DNA of 64,000 nt from Niveispirillum sp943370215 (GCA_943370215.1 CALRQC020000013.1:62001-126000), one strand, 5' to 3'; counted from the stretch's first letter, positions 34,497-44,059 are shown. The notes: a model not told the origin generated them from the sequence alone. Translations and numbers: made by a program.

Positions 34497-36200
34497 TTAC
34501 ACCTCTTGCCCCTGGGGTGCTGCCGGGGCCAGGGCCCGGTGGCCTTTTCCCATACGCTTTGCCGCATACATGCCCTGATCACCACGATCAATCAAGGATT
34601 GCGCCGTCTCCGCCGACCCACCGCGATAGGGGGCAATCCCGATGGAGACGCCCAGCGTCTTGTCCGACGATGCCGAGAACGGACGCAGGAACTCCGCCGC
34701 TTCCCGCAGCAGCCGGTCGGCCACGGCCATGGCCTGGGCTTCATCCACCCGGTCGACCCACAGCACAAATTCATCCCCGCCCAGCCGGCCGGCCAGATCG
34801 GCGACGCGGGCCAGCCGGCGCAGCAGATCACCCACGGCGCGCAGCACATCATCGCCGGCCCCATGGCCCAGCTTGTCATTGACCGCCTTGAAATTATCCA
34901 GATCGAAATAGAGCAGGGCGGAACTGCCGCCCGTCTGCTTTTCCAACCGTTGTTCCAGCAATTCCATGAAGGTGCGGCGGTTATAAAGCCCCGTCAGCCC
35001 GTCGCGTTCCGACAGGGTTTTAAGCCGCTCCTGATAGCGGGCCTGGGCCACGGCGACGCCGACCTGATCGGCGATGGCCTGGACCATGGAGACATCCTCC
35101 TCGCTCCAGGGCCGGCCGTCGGCCTGCCAGACCATGACGGCGCCATTCACCTCGTGCCGGAACAGGGTGCGGCAGGCCAGCAGGCTGATCTGGTCATCGC
35201 CGCCAACCAGCGGCGTCGGCTGCAGGGCCGCCTGTTCCAGCAGGGCCGCCACCTGATCCTTCGCCGGCTCCACCAGGGTGGCGGGCGGCCCCGCCGCCGG
35301 CAGGAAGACATCACCGGTGCGGGCATATAGCCGGGCACCGGCGGCCCCGGTGGCGTTGGTGGCCACGCCGACGGCAATTTCCAGCGTCTTGCCGGGGTCC
35401 ACATCGTCGCGGGTGGAGGAGACGATATAGCCCAGATATTTCTCACGCAGGCGCACCTGCGCCAGTTCCATGCCCTTGACGCGGGCCTCCGTAATGTCGC
35501 GGCAGGCGCCCCGGGCTCCGATCCAATACCCCTCCGCCCCGCGCAGGGGCACGGCAGAGGAGATCAGGCAGAAGGCGTCGCCCTCCCGCCCGCGCATCCA
35601 CACTTCGGTGCGCTCGATTGGCACATCGGTTTCAAAGGGCAGCGGCTGGTCAGCAAAGTCCGACAGCACGAATTCCGACGGATGGCGGCCGATCAACTGT
35701 TCGGCACTATAGCCGATGGCGCCGGCGGCCGAGACGAAGACGAACCGCCCGTCCGGCCCCACCTCCCAGGCGAAATCCGAGGAGATATCGACCAGATCCT
35801 TATAGCGCTGGCGTGATTCCGTCAGCGCGTGGCGCAGCCGTCGTTCCAGCGTGGCATCACGGCCCAGGCACAGCACCTTGCCGCCGGGCAGCAATGCTGC
35901 GGTGAATTCCACCACGCCCGGCCCGTGCCCGGTTTCCACCGGCACCGACCGCGTGGCCTCGGCGGCCGGGCCGCCGGTGCTGGCCCAGCGTGTCAGATCG
36001 GCCGACCAGCCATCATGACGCTGGGCCAGGATTTCCGCCGCCGCATTGGCCGCCAGGATGCGCCCGTCCGGCCCCAGGCACAAGGCCGGGCCCGGCCAGC
36101 CATCCAGCACGGCCTGGACCGGCCCCACCGGGCTTTCACCAGTACCGGCGGCGGGGTCGTGCGGAGTGGCGGGAAGATCAGAACCGGGAAAGGACGTCAC
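34497..36200 (-). CDS. PAS-PAS-GAF diguanylate cyclase
   Basis: 567 residues from a GTG at 36200 (GGTGGAG upstream); other GTGs at 36251 and 36269 are possible, so the start is uncertain. Order: a short PAS-like segment (about 30-110), a PAS domain (about 130-245), a GAF domain (about 260-395), then GGDEF with DGLTGLYNRRTF, FDLDNFKAVNDKLGHG and GGDEF. RVAD lies five residues upstream of GGDEF, an intact inhibitory site. No transmembrane helix, so it should sense an intracellular cue and make c-di-GMP. Divergent from the nucleotidase gene. Confidence 0.9.
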   Translation of the reverse strand: MTSFPGSDLPATPHDPAAGTGESPVGPVQAVLDGWPGPALCLGPDGRILAANAAAEILAQRHDGWSADLTRWASTGGPAAEATRSVPVETGHGPGVVEFTAALLPGGKVLCLGRDATLERRLRHALTESRQRYKDLVDISSDFAWEVGPDGRFVFVSAAGAIGYSAEQLIGRHPSEFVLSDFADQPLPFETDVPIERTEVWMRGREGDAFCLISSAVPLRGAEGYWIGARGACRDITEARVKGMELAQVRLREKYLGYIVSSTRDDVDPGKTLEIAVGVATNATGAAGARLYARTGDVFLPAAGPPATLVEPAKDQVAALLEQAALQPTPLVGGDDQISLLACRTLFRHEVNGAVMVWQADGRPWSEEDVSMVQAIADQVGVAVAQARYQERLKTLSERDGLTGLYNRRTFMELLEQRLEKQTGGSSALLYFDLDNFKAVNDKLGHGAGDDVLRAVGDLLRRLARVADLAGRLGGDEFVLWVDRVDEAQAMAVADRLLREAAEFLRPFSASSDKTLGVSIGIAPYRGGSAETAQSLIDRGDQGMYAAKRMGKGHRALAPAAPQGQEV

Positions 36201-36328
36201 AGCGGGCAAAACTCCACCGGCAATGATAATGGCTCCAAAGTGGTAACGCACTCCCGGCTTGCGGTCCACCGGGCTTGCGGATAGGGCGATGAAGTCGCAT
36301 CTTCCCCGCCATGATGAAAGATGACGCC

Positions 36329-37057
36329 ATGACCGCCCCTGCCGCCGCCTTTGCGCATGTCCAGGAATGGATCTTCGATCTGGACAATACGCTCTACCCT
36401 GCCGCCTGCAACCTGTTCGCCCAGGTTGATGTGCGCATCACCGATTTCATTGCCGGTGAACTGGGGGTGGATGCGGTGGCTGCCAAGCGGCTGCAGAAAG
36501 ATTATTATCGCCGCTTCGGCACCTCGCTCCGCGGGATGATGCTGGACCATGGCACCGATCCGCAGCGCTTCCTGCATTATGTGCATGATATCGACGTCAC
36601 CGCCCTGGCGCCGTCGCCGGCGCTGGCCGATGCCATCGGTGCCCTGCCGGGGCGCAAGCTGATTTACACCAACGGCTCTGTCCGCCACGCGGAAAATGTC
36701 ATGGAACGGCTGGGTGTCGCCCAGCATTTCACCGGCATTTTCGATATTGTCGCCGCCGATTACCGGCCCAAGCCGGACCCGCACCCCTATGCGGAGATGG
36801 TGGCCCGGTTCGGCATCGATTCCCGCCGCGCCGCCTTTGTGGAAGATCTGCACCGCAATCTGGTGCCGCCCGCCGCCATGGGCATGACCACGGTGTGGCT
36901 GCGCGCCGACAGCGCCTTCTCCCACCCGGAAAACAAGATCGGGGAGGTTGCCGCCCCGACCGACCATCCGGGTGAGCATGTGCATCACATTATCGATGAT
37001 CTGGAGACATGGCTGGTGGCGCTGGCCACGGCCCTGTCATCCGCGCCGGCGCGTTGA
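36329..37057 (+). CDS. Pyrimidine 5'-nucleotidase (HAD superfamily)
   Basis: 242 residues from the ATG at 36329; an ATG at 36311 adds six. HAD motif I is WIFDLDNTLYP, motif II YTNGS, the lysine in KPDPHPY and motif III FVEDLHRN. The sequence is the SDT1/PHM8-like subfamily, which removes phosphate from UMP and CMP. In alphaproteobacteria it commonly precedes dapD, as here (104 nt apart). Cytoplasmic. Confidence 0.9.
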   Translation: MTAPAAAFAHVQEWIFDLDNTLYPAACNLFAQVDVRITDFIAGELGVDAVAAKRLQKDYYRRFGTSLRGMMLDHGTDPQRFLHYVHDIDVTALAPSPALADAIGALPGRKLIYTNGSVRHAENVMERLGVAQHFTGIFDIVAADYRPKPDPHPYAEMVARFGIDSRRAAFVEDLHRNLVPPAAMGMTTVWLRADSAFSHPENKIGEVAAPTDHPGEHVHHIIDDLETWLVALATALSSAPAR

Positions 37058-37059
37058 CA

Positions 37060-37077
37060 GGGCGGGGGCACCCGCCC
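37060..37077 (+). terminator. Short hairpin after the nucleotidase
   Basis: GGGCGGG (37060-37066) pairs with CCCGCCC (37071-37077) around GGCA, three bases past the stop. No U-tract; weak terminator at best, so dapD may still receive read-through. Confidence 0.4.
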
Positions 37078-37160
37078 ATTGTCCCCGGCGATCCGGCGGA
37101 CAATGTAATGAAGATGCGCGATCGACCGCCGGATACTAACAAACGGGACTTTGAGAGAAC

Positions 37161-38003
37161 ATGAGCCACGCTGATCTTTCCCGCACCATCGATGCCGCCT
37201 GGGACAACCGCGAGGGTCTGGGCTTTTCCACCCAGGGTGCCGTGCGCGACGCGGTGGAAACCGCCCTGTCCCTGCTGGACAAGGGCGAAGCCCGCGTGGC
37301 GGAAAAGATCGACGGCACCTGGGTGGTGAATCAGTGGCTGAAAAAGGCGGTGCTGCTCTCCTTCCGCCTGAATGACAACAGCGTCATCCAGGGCGGCCCC
37401 GGCGGGGCCACCTGGTGGGACAAGGTACCGTCCAAGTTTGTCGGCTGGGACGAGGCTGCGTGGCGTCAGGCTGGTTTTCGCGCCGTACCGGGCAGCGTGG
37501 TGCGCCGCAGCGCCTATGTGGCGCCGGGCGTGGTGCTGATGCCCAGCTTCGTCAATGTCGGTGCCTTTGTCGACAAGGGCACCATGGTGGATACCTGGGC
37601 CACCGTCGGTTCCTGCGCCCAGATCGGCCGGAATGTGCATCTGTCCGGTGGTGTGGGTATCGGCGGCGTGCTGGAACCGCTGCAGGCCGGCCCGGTGATC
37701 ATCGAGGATGATTGCTTCATCGGCGCGCGGTCGGAAGTGGTGGAAGGCGTGATCGTGGAACAGGGGGCTGTCCTGTCGATGGGCGTCTTCATCTCCGCCA
37801 CCACCAAGATCATCGACCGCAGCACCGGTGAGGTGTTTGTCGGCCGGGTGCCGGCCTATTCCGTGGTGGTGCCGGGCAGCCTGCCGGGCAAGCCGCTGCC
37901 GGACGGCACGCCGGGCCCCAGCCTGTCCTGTGCGGTGATCGTCAAGCGCGTGGACGCGCAGACCCGCTCCAAGACCAGCATCAACGATCTGCTGCGTGAT
38001 TGA
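37161..38003 (+). CDS. dapD: 2,3,4,5-tetrahydropyridine-2,6-dicarboxylate N-succinyltransferase
   Basis: 280 residues. Transfers succinyl from succinyl-CoA to tetrahydrodipicolinate in lysine and meso-DAP synthesis. The left-handed beta-helix hexapeptides are visible (VVRRSAYVAPGVVLMPSFVN, VGSCAQIGRNVHLSGGVGIG). The N-terminal helical domain has IDGTWVVNQWLKKAVLLSFR and the C-terminus PAYSVVVPGSLPGK. GAGAG-like site before the ATG. With dapE downstream it supplies peptidoglycan and lysine precursors. Confidence 0.97.
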   Translation: MSHADLSRTIDAAWDNREGLGFSTQGAVRDAVETALSLLDKGEARVAEKIDGTWVVNQWLKKAVLLSFRLNDNSVIQGGPGGATWWDKVPSKFVGWDEAAWRQAGFRAVPGSVVRRSAYVAPGVVLMPSFVNVGAFVDKGTMVDTWATVGSCAQIGRNVHLSGGVGIGGVLEPLQAGPVIIEDDCFIGARSEVVEGVIVEQGAVLSMGVFISATTKIIDRSTGEVFVGRVPAYSVVVPGSLPGKPLPDGTPGPSLSCAVIVKRVDAQTRSKTSINDLLRD

Positions 38004-38100
38004 TGGGTGTGACGGGCAGGGCGGATGATGCCCTGCCCGTCATCACTTCTCTGGATTCTCACTGCCATCTGGTTTTGTCAGCGTCATTCCCGTCTCTCCA

Positions 38101-38202
38101 CCGTCATTCCCGCGAAGGCGGGAATCCAGCAAACGCTTCCTCATGGAACCGGTTGTCTTGCTGTCACCGTCGTTTGGATTCCCGCCTTCGCGGGAATGAC
38201 GG
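38101..38202. repeat. Inverted 28-nt REP pair, copy 1
   Basis: Arm 38101-38128 begins CCGTCATTCCCGCGAAGG; arm 38175-38202 is its exact reverse complement. Each arm is itself a hairpin (ATTCCCGC-GAAG-GCGGGAAT). The 46-nt spacer begins GCAAACGCTTCC. A fragment of the arm start (CGTCATTCCCG) also occurs just upstream near 38082. Lies between dapD and dapE. The same pair occurs at 43119-43219. Confidence 0.9.
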
Positions 38203-38304
38203 TAAGAAGAGTCGGGAGAAATGATGAAACCGGAATAATCGTTGCAGGGGGGCAAGTGCAATTGCTGCCCCACTCCCCCGCCCCCCAACCCCCAGGCTTC
38301 CCCC

Positions 38305-39459
38305 ATGTCCATCGATCCCGTCGCCCTGACCCAGGCCCTGATCCGTTGCCCCAGTGTCACCCCCGCCGATGCCGGCGCGCTGGGCGTGCTGGAGGGGGTG
38401 TTGACCGACATGGGCTTCACCTGCACCCGCCTGCGGTTTGAGGAGCCGGGCACCGACCCGGTGGACAATCTCTATGCCCGCCTGGGCAGCGCCAGCCCCA
38501 ATTTCTGCTTCGCCGGCCATACCGATGTGGTGCCCACCGGCGACCGCGCCGGCTGGACCGTCGATCCGTTCGGGGCGAAGATCATTGACGGCAAGCTGTT
38601 CGGGCGCGGTACGTCCGACATGAAGGGCGCCATCGCCTGTTTCGTTGCCGCAACGAAATCATTCCTGGATCGCAATGGAACGCCCAGCGGCTCCATCTCC
38701 CTGCTGATCACAGGGGATGAGGAAGGGCCGTCCATCAATGGCACGCGCAAGGTGCTGGACTGGATGCACGAACAGGGAGAGGTGATCGACGCCTGTCTGG
38801 TGGGGGAACCCACCAACCCGAAGGCGCTGGGCGACATGATGAAGATCGGCCGGCGCGGCTCCGTCACCGCCACGCTGACGGCCTATGGCGCGCAGGGCCA
38901 TGTCGCCTATCCGCATCTGGCGGACAACCCGCTGCCCCGCCTGACGGAGGCGCTGACCCTGCTGGCCGGCAGCCCGCTGGATGAGGGCACGGCCCATTTC
39001 CAGCCCAGCACCCTGGCGCTGACCACCATCGATGTCGGCAACCCGGCCAGCAATGTCATCCCGGCCAAGGGCACGGCCAAGTTCAACATCCGTTTCAACG
39101 ATCTGCACACGCCCGACAGCCTGGAAGCCCATATCCGCGATGTGCTGGAAGAGGTGGGTGGCGCCTGGGATCTGAAGATGCAGACCAGCGGTGTGGCCTT
39201 CCTGACCCCGCCCGGCCCCCTGGTGGCCACGGTGGCCGGGGCCGTGCGGGCGGTGACGGGCAAGGAGCCGGAACTGTCCACCAGCGGCGGCACGTCGGAT
39301 GCCCGTTTCATCAAGGATCATTGCCCGGTGGTGGAATTCGGGCTGGTCGGCGCCACGATGCATAAGGTGGATGAACATGTCGCCGTGGCCGACCTGATCC
39401 AACTGACCAGCATCTATGACCGGGTGCTGGTTGATTTCTTTGCCGGCAAGGCCGCCTGA
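38305..39459 (+). CDS. dapE: Succinyl-diaminopimelate desuccinylase
   Basis: 384 residues from the ATG at 38305 (MSIDPVALTQALIRCPSVT); the frame is open further up into the region after the REP pair, but that part is low-complexity. M20 zinc peptidase removing succinate from N-succinyl-LL-DAP. Metal and catalytic motifs: FAGHTDVVPTGD, GRGTSDMKG, TGDEEGPS, GEPTNP, and the last ligand His near FGLVGATMHKVDE. Directly follows dapD apart from the repeat, and its stop overlaps the next ATG (TGATG). Confidence 0.97.
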   Translation: MSIDPVALTQALIRCPSVTPADAGALGVLEGVLTDMGFTCTRLRFEEPGTDPVDNLYARLGSASPNFCFAGHTDVVPTGDRAGWTVDPFGAKIIDGKLFGRGTSDMKGAIACFVAATKSFLDRNGTPSGSISLLITGDEEGPSINGTRKVLDWMHEQGEVIDACLVGEPTNPKALGDMMKIGRRGSVTATLTAYGAQGHVAYPHLADNPLPRLTEALTLLAGSPLDEGTAHFQPSTLALTTIDVGNPASNVIPAKGTAKFNIRFNDLHTPDSLEAHIRDVLEEVGGAWDLKMQTSGVAFLTPPGPLVATVAGAVRAVTGKEPELSTSGGTSDARFIKDHCPVVEFGLVGATMHKVDEHVAVADLIQLTSIYDRVLVDFFAGKAA

Positions 39460-40034
39460 TGCTGTCGCCTGAAACCCGCCAGGGGTTGGCTGGCGCCCTG
39501 CGCCTGTTGCGGCTGGATCCCGGCGGCATGGCCTGTTTCAGCGACAATGATGCCGCCATCGCCCAGAGTTTTCGGGTCTATCTGCTGGTCCTCCCGCTGT
39601 CCCTGCTGATTTCCATGGCCTCGGGTGACCCGATGCTGGGCACGTTGGGGCTGCCGCTTTATGTGGCGCTGGAAGCGGTGACGATGGCGGCCAATGTCAC
39701 CGGCTTCCTGCTGCTGGCCTGCCATCTGGCCCAGGCCATGGGGCATGGTTCACGCATTGGCCTGATGGTGGTGGCCTATAACTGGTCGCAATTGGTGGCG
39801 GTGCTGATCTATGCCCTGTTCGTCACCCTCTCCCTGGGCCTGTCTGGTGGGGGAGAGGGGGCCGCGCGCGCCGTCAATGGCGCGCTGATTGTGCCCATGC
39901 TCTGGCTGCTGGTGTATGGCTGGTTCGTGCTGCGCCAGTCGTTGGGCTGCAACGGCCTGCTGGCCAGCGCCCTGTTGCTGGGCGATCTGACCATCAATCT
40001 GCTGATCTATTCTGCCACGCAGGCGATAGGGTAA
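39459..40034 (+). CDS. Hypothetical multi-pass membrane protein
   Basis: 191 residues. The ATG shares its A with the dapE stop (TGATG), so translation is coupled. Five to six hydrophobic helices (for example FRVYLLVLPLSLLISMAS, VTGFLLLACHLAQAM, ALIVPMLWLLVYGWFVL) place it in the inner membrane. A soluble start contains RLDPGGMACFSDNDAA. It resembles Yip1-type small membrane proteins in spacing only; I assign no function. It ends 4 nt before the convergent addB stop. Confidence 0.78.
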   Translation: MLSPETRQGLAGALRLLRLDPGGMACFSDNDAAIAQSFRVYLLVLPLSLLISMASGDPMLGTLGLPLYVALEAVTMAANVTGFLLLACHLAQAMGHGSRIGLMVVAYNWSQLVAVLIYALFVTLSLGLSGGGEGAARAVNGALIVPMLWLLVYGWFVLRQSLGCNGLLASALLLGDLTINLLIYSATQAIG

Positions 40035-40037
40035 GGG

Positions 40038-43013
40038 TTACTCCGTCTCCCCACCCCCGGCGGACCATTCGGCGATGCGGGACAGGTGGGCGTAATCGGT
40101 GAAGCGCGGGGCCCAGCTTGGGCGGGGCTGGCTGCGATAGGGCATGGCGGGATCGTCGAATGCCTCAATCAGCGCCAACAGCCCATCGCGGGCCTCATCC
40201 GCCAGATCGTGGGATTCATCCTTCAGGGTCTGGATGATGCCGGCGGGGTCGCCGCCGGTCAGACGCCAGAATTCCAGCCCCTCCACCTGGGCCGCGCCGA
40301 TCTCCGTAAAGCCGCCTTCCCGCGCGATCAGCGCTTCCAAGGGCAATTGCGGCGCCTTGCCCAGCCGCACCTCCTTGCCCGTTGGCGGCTGGCCGGTCTT
40401 GTAATCCAGCAGCACCACCCCGCCCGTGGGCGTGCGGTCGATACGGTCGGCCTTGGCGGTCAGGGTGAAATCCCCGCCCGGCGGGGTCAGGCGGATGCTG
40501 CCCGTCACCTCAATGGCCAGCGGGCGGATGGTTTTGCGGCGTTCCGCCTCCACACCCAGAAACCAGTCGGCCACCCGTTCAAAGCGCGGCCACCAGAAGG
40601 CCTGCACCCCCGGCTGGTCCAGCAGGTCGCCAAACGCCTCCCGCCCGCAGGCCAGCAGTTCCGACCTTGCATTGCCCGGCAGTTGTGCCGGATAGCGGCG
40701 GATGAAATTTTCCAGCGCCTTGTGCAGAATCTCACCGCGTTCCGCCGCACCGGGGTCGGCATCAATTGGTTCCAGCGCCTCCAGCTCCAGGATTTTCCGG
40801 GCATAGATGGCATAGGGGTCGCGCATCCAGGTTTCGATCTGGGTGACGGACAGTTTGCGCGGGCGGGCCGCCAGCGGCGGGCAGGGGGCCGGGGCCGGGC
40901 AGGGCTTCACCTGGGCGGGCCGGTCCAGGGCCTGATACAGGGCGCGGTAATGCTCCACCGCATGGCCGATGGACCCGCGCAGCCCCGCCTTGCCCAGCAC
41001 CGTATCCAGCCGCAACAGCCAGCGTGACGGCACGGTCGGCGTGCCGTCCACCCGTTCGGAACGGGAGAGATAAAGCGTGTGCGCCCCACAGGCATGGGCG
41101 AAATCATGCGCCGCCTGCCCTACCTGCCGTTCCGGCGACGGCAAGCCGAATCGGGTGCGCATGGGGCGCGACATCCAGGGGTCAGGCGTGGGGGCAGGGG
41201 GCCATGTCCCCTCATTCAAGCCGGCCAGGATCACCGTATCGAACTGTTGCAGGCGTGCTTCCATCAGGCCCAGGATATGCAGGCGCGGATGCAGACCGAA
41301 GGCGGGGCGCACGGGCCGCCCGGAAATCAGCACCTCCATCAAGCCGGCATAATCGCGCCCGCCCATGGTGGGATAGCCGGTGGCAGCATCGCGCAATTCG
41401 TCAATGAAGGATGCTGCCGCCTCCCCATCCTTGTCGCGCCACAGCCGCTCATTGCCAGGTTCGGCCTGCAAAGCCGCCATTGCCTCTGCTGCCCCCACAT
41501 GCAGGTGCAGCCAGTCGGTCAGGGGGCGTTCCTCCCCATCGCGCACGGCATTGATGAAATCCCCCATCCGTTCTTCCAGCCGGTCCACCAGGGTCAGCAG
41601 ATCGGCCTTCAGCGCCGGGTTGCCCAGCCGGCGGCGGTCGGCCCCGTTCAGCGCCTGGCGTAGCCCGTCCAGCCCGCCCGGCGGGCGCGGGCCGCGCAGC
41701 ACCGCCTTTTCCAACTGGCGGCCCAGCCGGCGCAGATCACCGGCTTCCATCCCGCCGCCAGCCAGCGGGTGTTTCAGCAGCGACAGCAGCGGGATGGGGG
41801 CACCCTGCACCGCCAGATCGGCAATGACGCGCAGGAAGCTGCCCACCGGCGTCTGCGCCAGCGGGCGGCCGGCGCTGTCATCCACCTTGATGCCCCAACG
41901 GGCCAGTTCGGTGGCGACCCGTCGGGCCAGATTGCGATCCGGCGTCACCAGGGCCGCCGTCTTTTCCGGCACTTCCAGCGCTTCCCGCAGGATCAGCGCG
42001 ATGATGCCCGCCTCCTCCTGCGGGGTGGTGGCGTCGATTCGGTGCAGCCGTTCCAGGGCGCTGGGGTCGATATCGGGCAGGTCGCGCCAGGCCTCCGTCG
42101 TGCCGGCGGGGCGCATGGCCTCCGCGATCAGGCGGATACGGGCAGGATGGCAGGAAAGGCGAACGCTGGCCGGCACCGGCCAATCCTGCACCTCCTCCCG
42201 CGCCACACCCAGCCGGTTGATCAGGTGTTTCAGGGCAAATTGCGGGTGCGCCTCATCCAAGGCGGTCCAGGTCTCCGCGTCGATATCCTGGTCCAGACCG
42301 GGCAGCACCACCTCCCCTTGCGGCAGCCTTGCGATGGTGGCCAGCAGGTCGGCCGATGCCGGGATGGTGCCGGTGGAACCGGCGGCGATGATCGGATGGG
42401 GCGGCGGGTTCAGTTCCAGTGCGCGGGCAAAGGCGGCCAGCCGGTTATTGCGTTCCTGCGCGGGGTCCACCACGCCCAGATCGGCCAGGATTGCCGGCCA
42501 TTGGTCGATGATGATGGACAGGAAGGACAGGGTGACCTGCCAATGTTCGGCATAATCATCGGGCACCAGGGTGCTGAGCTGGTCAAAGCTCAATTGCTCC
42601 GTCTGCACCTGATCCAGCAGCTTGGCCAGCTCCCGCCCCAGCCTTGCTGCCTGCGCCTTGGTCTTGGCGAAACTGTCCCCGGCGGCTAGCACGGCGCGGG
42701 ACAGCAGCAATTGCCGGCGCAGGGGGGCGATGGCGGGGGCCAGATCCAGCCCGCCGGCCTTCATCCCGTCCAGCATCAAGGTGATTTCGTCGCTATCCAC
42801 ATCGCCCAGCGGGGCCATGCGCGGCAGCAGAATCGGCCGCCCGCCCGACAGGCGCAAAAACGCCTCCCGCAGGGATCGCACGGCACGCGCGGTGGGCAAC
42901 AGTACGGTGATCCGGCTCAACGCCAGCGCATCGCCATCCACCCGCGCCCACAGGCCGGCGGCCAGCGCGTCAACAAAGGGCAGGTTGGGGGCAAGGGTAT
43001 AGACGTTGGGCAT
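40038..43013 (-). CDS. addB: Double-strand break repair protein AddB (alphaproteobacterial type)
   Basis: 991 residues, normal for alphaproteobacterial AddB. Forms the AddAB helicase-nuclease that resects double-strand breaks for RecA. N-terminal ITVLLPTARAVRSLREAF and LLPRMAPLGDVD are family hallmarks. The inactive helicase body follows, and the C-terminal RecB-type nuclease has GEILHKALENF and the catalytic LLDYKTGQPP. The upstream order tsaE-amgK-murU-addB is conserved in alphaproteobacteria, but the expected addA is not downstream; a convergent gene lies there instead. Confidence 0.95.
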   Translation of the reverse strand: MPNVYTLAPNLPFVDALAAGLWARVDGDALALSRITVLLPTARAVRSLREAFLRLSGGRPILLPRMAPLGDVDSDEITLMLDGMKAGGLDLAPAIAPLRRQLLLSRAVLAAGDSFAKTKAQAARLGRELAKLLDQVQTEQLSFDQLSTLVPDDYAEHWQVTLSFLSIIIDQWPAILADLGVVDPAQERNNRLAAFARALELNPPPHPIIAAGSTGTIPASADLLATIARLPQGEVVLPGLDQDIDAETWTALDEAHPQFALKHLINRLGVAREEVQDWPVPASVRLSCHPARIRLIAEAMRPAGTTEAWRDLPDIDPSALERLHRIDATTPQEEAGIIALILREALEVPEKTAALVTPDRNLARRVATELARWGIKVDDSAGRPLAQTPVGSFLRVIADLAVQGAPIPLLSLLKHPLAGGGMEAGDLRRLGRQLEKAVLRGPRPPGGLDGLRQALNGADRRRLGNPALKADLLTLVDRLEERMGDFINAVRDGEERPLTDWLHLHVGAAEAMAALQAEPGNERLWRDKDGEAAASFIDELRDAATGYPTMGGRDYAGLMEVLISGRPVRPAFGLHPRLHILGLMEARLQQFDTVILAGLNEGTWPPAPTPDPWMSRPMRTRFGLPSPERQVGQAAHDFAHACGAHTLYLSRSERVDGTPTVPSRWLLRLDTVLGKAGLRGSIGHAVEHYRALYQALDRPAQVKPCPAPAPCPPLAARPRKLSVTQIETWMRDPYAIYARKILELEALEPIDADPGAAERGEILHKALENFIRRYPAQLPGNARSELLACGREAFGDLLDQPGVQAFWWPRFERVADWFLGVEAERRKTIRPLAIEVTGSIRLTPPGGDFTLTAKADRIDRTPTGGVVLLDYKTGQPPTGKEVRLGKAPQLPLEALIAREGGFTEIGAAQVEGLEFWRLTGGDPAGIIQTLKDESHDLADEARDGLLALIEAFDDPAMPYRSQPRPSWAPRFTDYAHLSRIAEWSAGGGETE

Positions 43014-43118
43014 GGGGACCGGGGGTGTGGGTGCTAAACGGGCGAAGGGGAAGGCTGGTTATTTCGGTCATTCAACGGCACTTCCCGCTTCAATAACCAT
43101 CGTTATCGCCCTTCACCA

Positions 43119-43219
43119 CCGTCATTCCCGCGAAGGCGGGAATCCAAGCAACGGTGCCTCCCGGCACCCGACTTCTGGTGGAAGCGTCGTATGGATTCCC
43201 GCCTTCGCGGGAATGACGG
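43119..43219. repeat. Inverted 28-nt REP pair, copy 2
   Basis: Arms 43119-43146 and 43192-43219 are identical in sequence to those of copy 1 and inverted to each other, with a 45-nt spacer beginning AGCAACGGTGCCTC. The spacer ends share AGCAA and GTCGT with copy 1. It occupies the gap between murU and addB. The rest of this 291-nt gap shows no gene. Confidence 0.9.
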
Positions 43220-43304
43220 TTGAAAGGGCAGGAATAACGGTTGAAGCGAGAAGAATGACGGAGCTGAAGCAGAAGCAACGTTTGAGATCGCGCAAAACAA
43301 CCCC

Positions 43305-44045
43305 TTACGGCACCACCTCCCGCCCTACCGGTTCGCGCAAATGCGCGTCCACCAGGGGAACGGCGTCGGGGGTGCCGACATGGTACCAGTTGCCATCATG
43401 GCGTACACCGTACAGGCGGCCCGCCGCTTCGGCCTCCCGCCAGATCAGGCTTTGGCTGAAGGCACCTGCCGGGCGGCCGGCAAACAGTTCCGGCTTCATG
43501 ATGGCGATGCCGGCCATCACGAAGGGGCTGACCTCCCCCTCCACGCGCGATGTCAGCACGCCATCCGGGTCCATGTGGAAATCGCCGCGCCCTTCATAGC
43601 CCACCGCCGTGGCCGTGGGCGTGACCAGTAACAGGCAATCCATCTTGTCGGCGTCCCAGGCATGGGCCAGCCGGCGCAGGGCCGGCACCGGCCCATCCAG
43701 CCAGACAATATCGGCATTGATGGTGAAAAACGGCTCATCCCCCAGCAGGGGCAGGGCATGGCGCACGCCGCCGCCGGTTTCCAGCACCGCTTCTTCCCGC
43801 GACAGGGTGATGCGGGGGGCGGGCTGGCGGCGGGCAGCCAGATGGTCGGCGATCTTGTCGGCCAGCCAATGGGCATTCACCACCGCCTCTTCCACACCGG
43901 CATCGGCCAGCCGGTCCAGCGCATGGTCCAGCATCGGCTTGCCGCCGACCGCGACCAGCGGTTTCGGCGTGGTCAGGGTGATCGGCCGCATCCGCATTCC
44001 CAATCCGGCGGCCAGCACCATGGCCCGCTTCGGCATGAAACCCAT
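43305..44045 (-). CDS. murU: N-acetylmuramate alpha-1-phosphate uridylyltransferase (MurU-like)
   Basis: 246 residues from the ATG at 44045 (GGAG eight bases upstream). Nucleotidyltransferase signature MVLAAGLGMRMRPITLTTPKPLVAVGGKPM at the N-terminus, then VNAHWLADKI, ETGGGVRHALPLLG and NADIVWLDG with the metal Asp. In Pseudomonas putida and Caulobacter, MurU converts MurNAc-1-P and UTP to UDP-MurNAc for peptidoglycan recycling. The kinase AmgK is encoded immediately upstream, which supports this rather than another sugar nucleotide. Confidence 0.88.
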   Translation of the reverse strand: MGFMPKRAMVLAAGLGMRMRPITLTTPKPLVAVGGKPMLDHALDRLADAGVEEAVVNAHWLADKIADHLAARRQPAPRITLSREEAVLETGGGVRHALPLLGDEPFFTINADIVWLDGPVPALRRLAHAWDADKMDCLLLVTPTATAVGYEGRGDFHMDPDGVLTSRVEGEVSPFVMAGIAIMKPELFAGRPAGAFSQSLIWREAEAAGRLYGVRHDGNWYHVGTPDAVPLVDAHLREPVGREVVP

Positions 44046-44059
44046 GAAAGAAACTCCCT

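Noticed and set aside
38101..43219. CRISPR array from the repeated CCGTCATTCCCGCG units
   Set aside because: Only inverted pairs, no regular direct-repeat/spacer series and no cas genes nearby.
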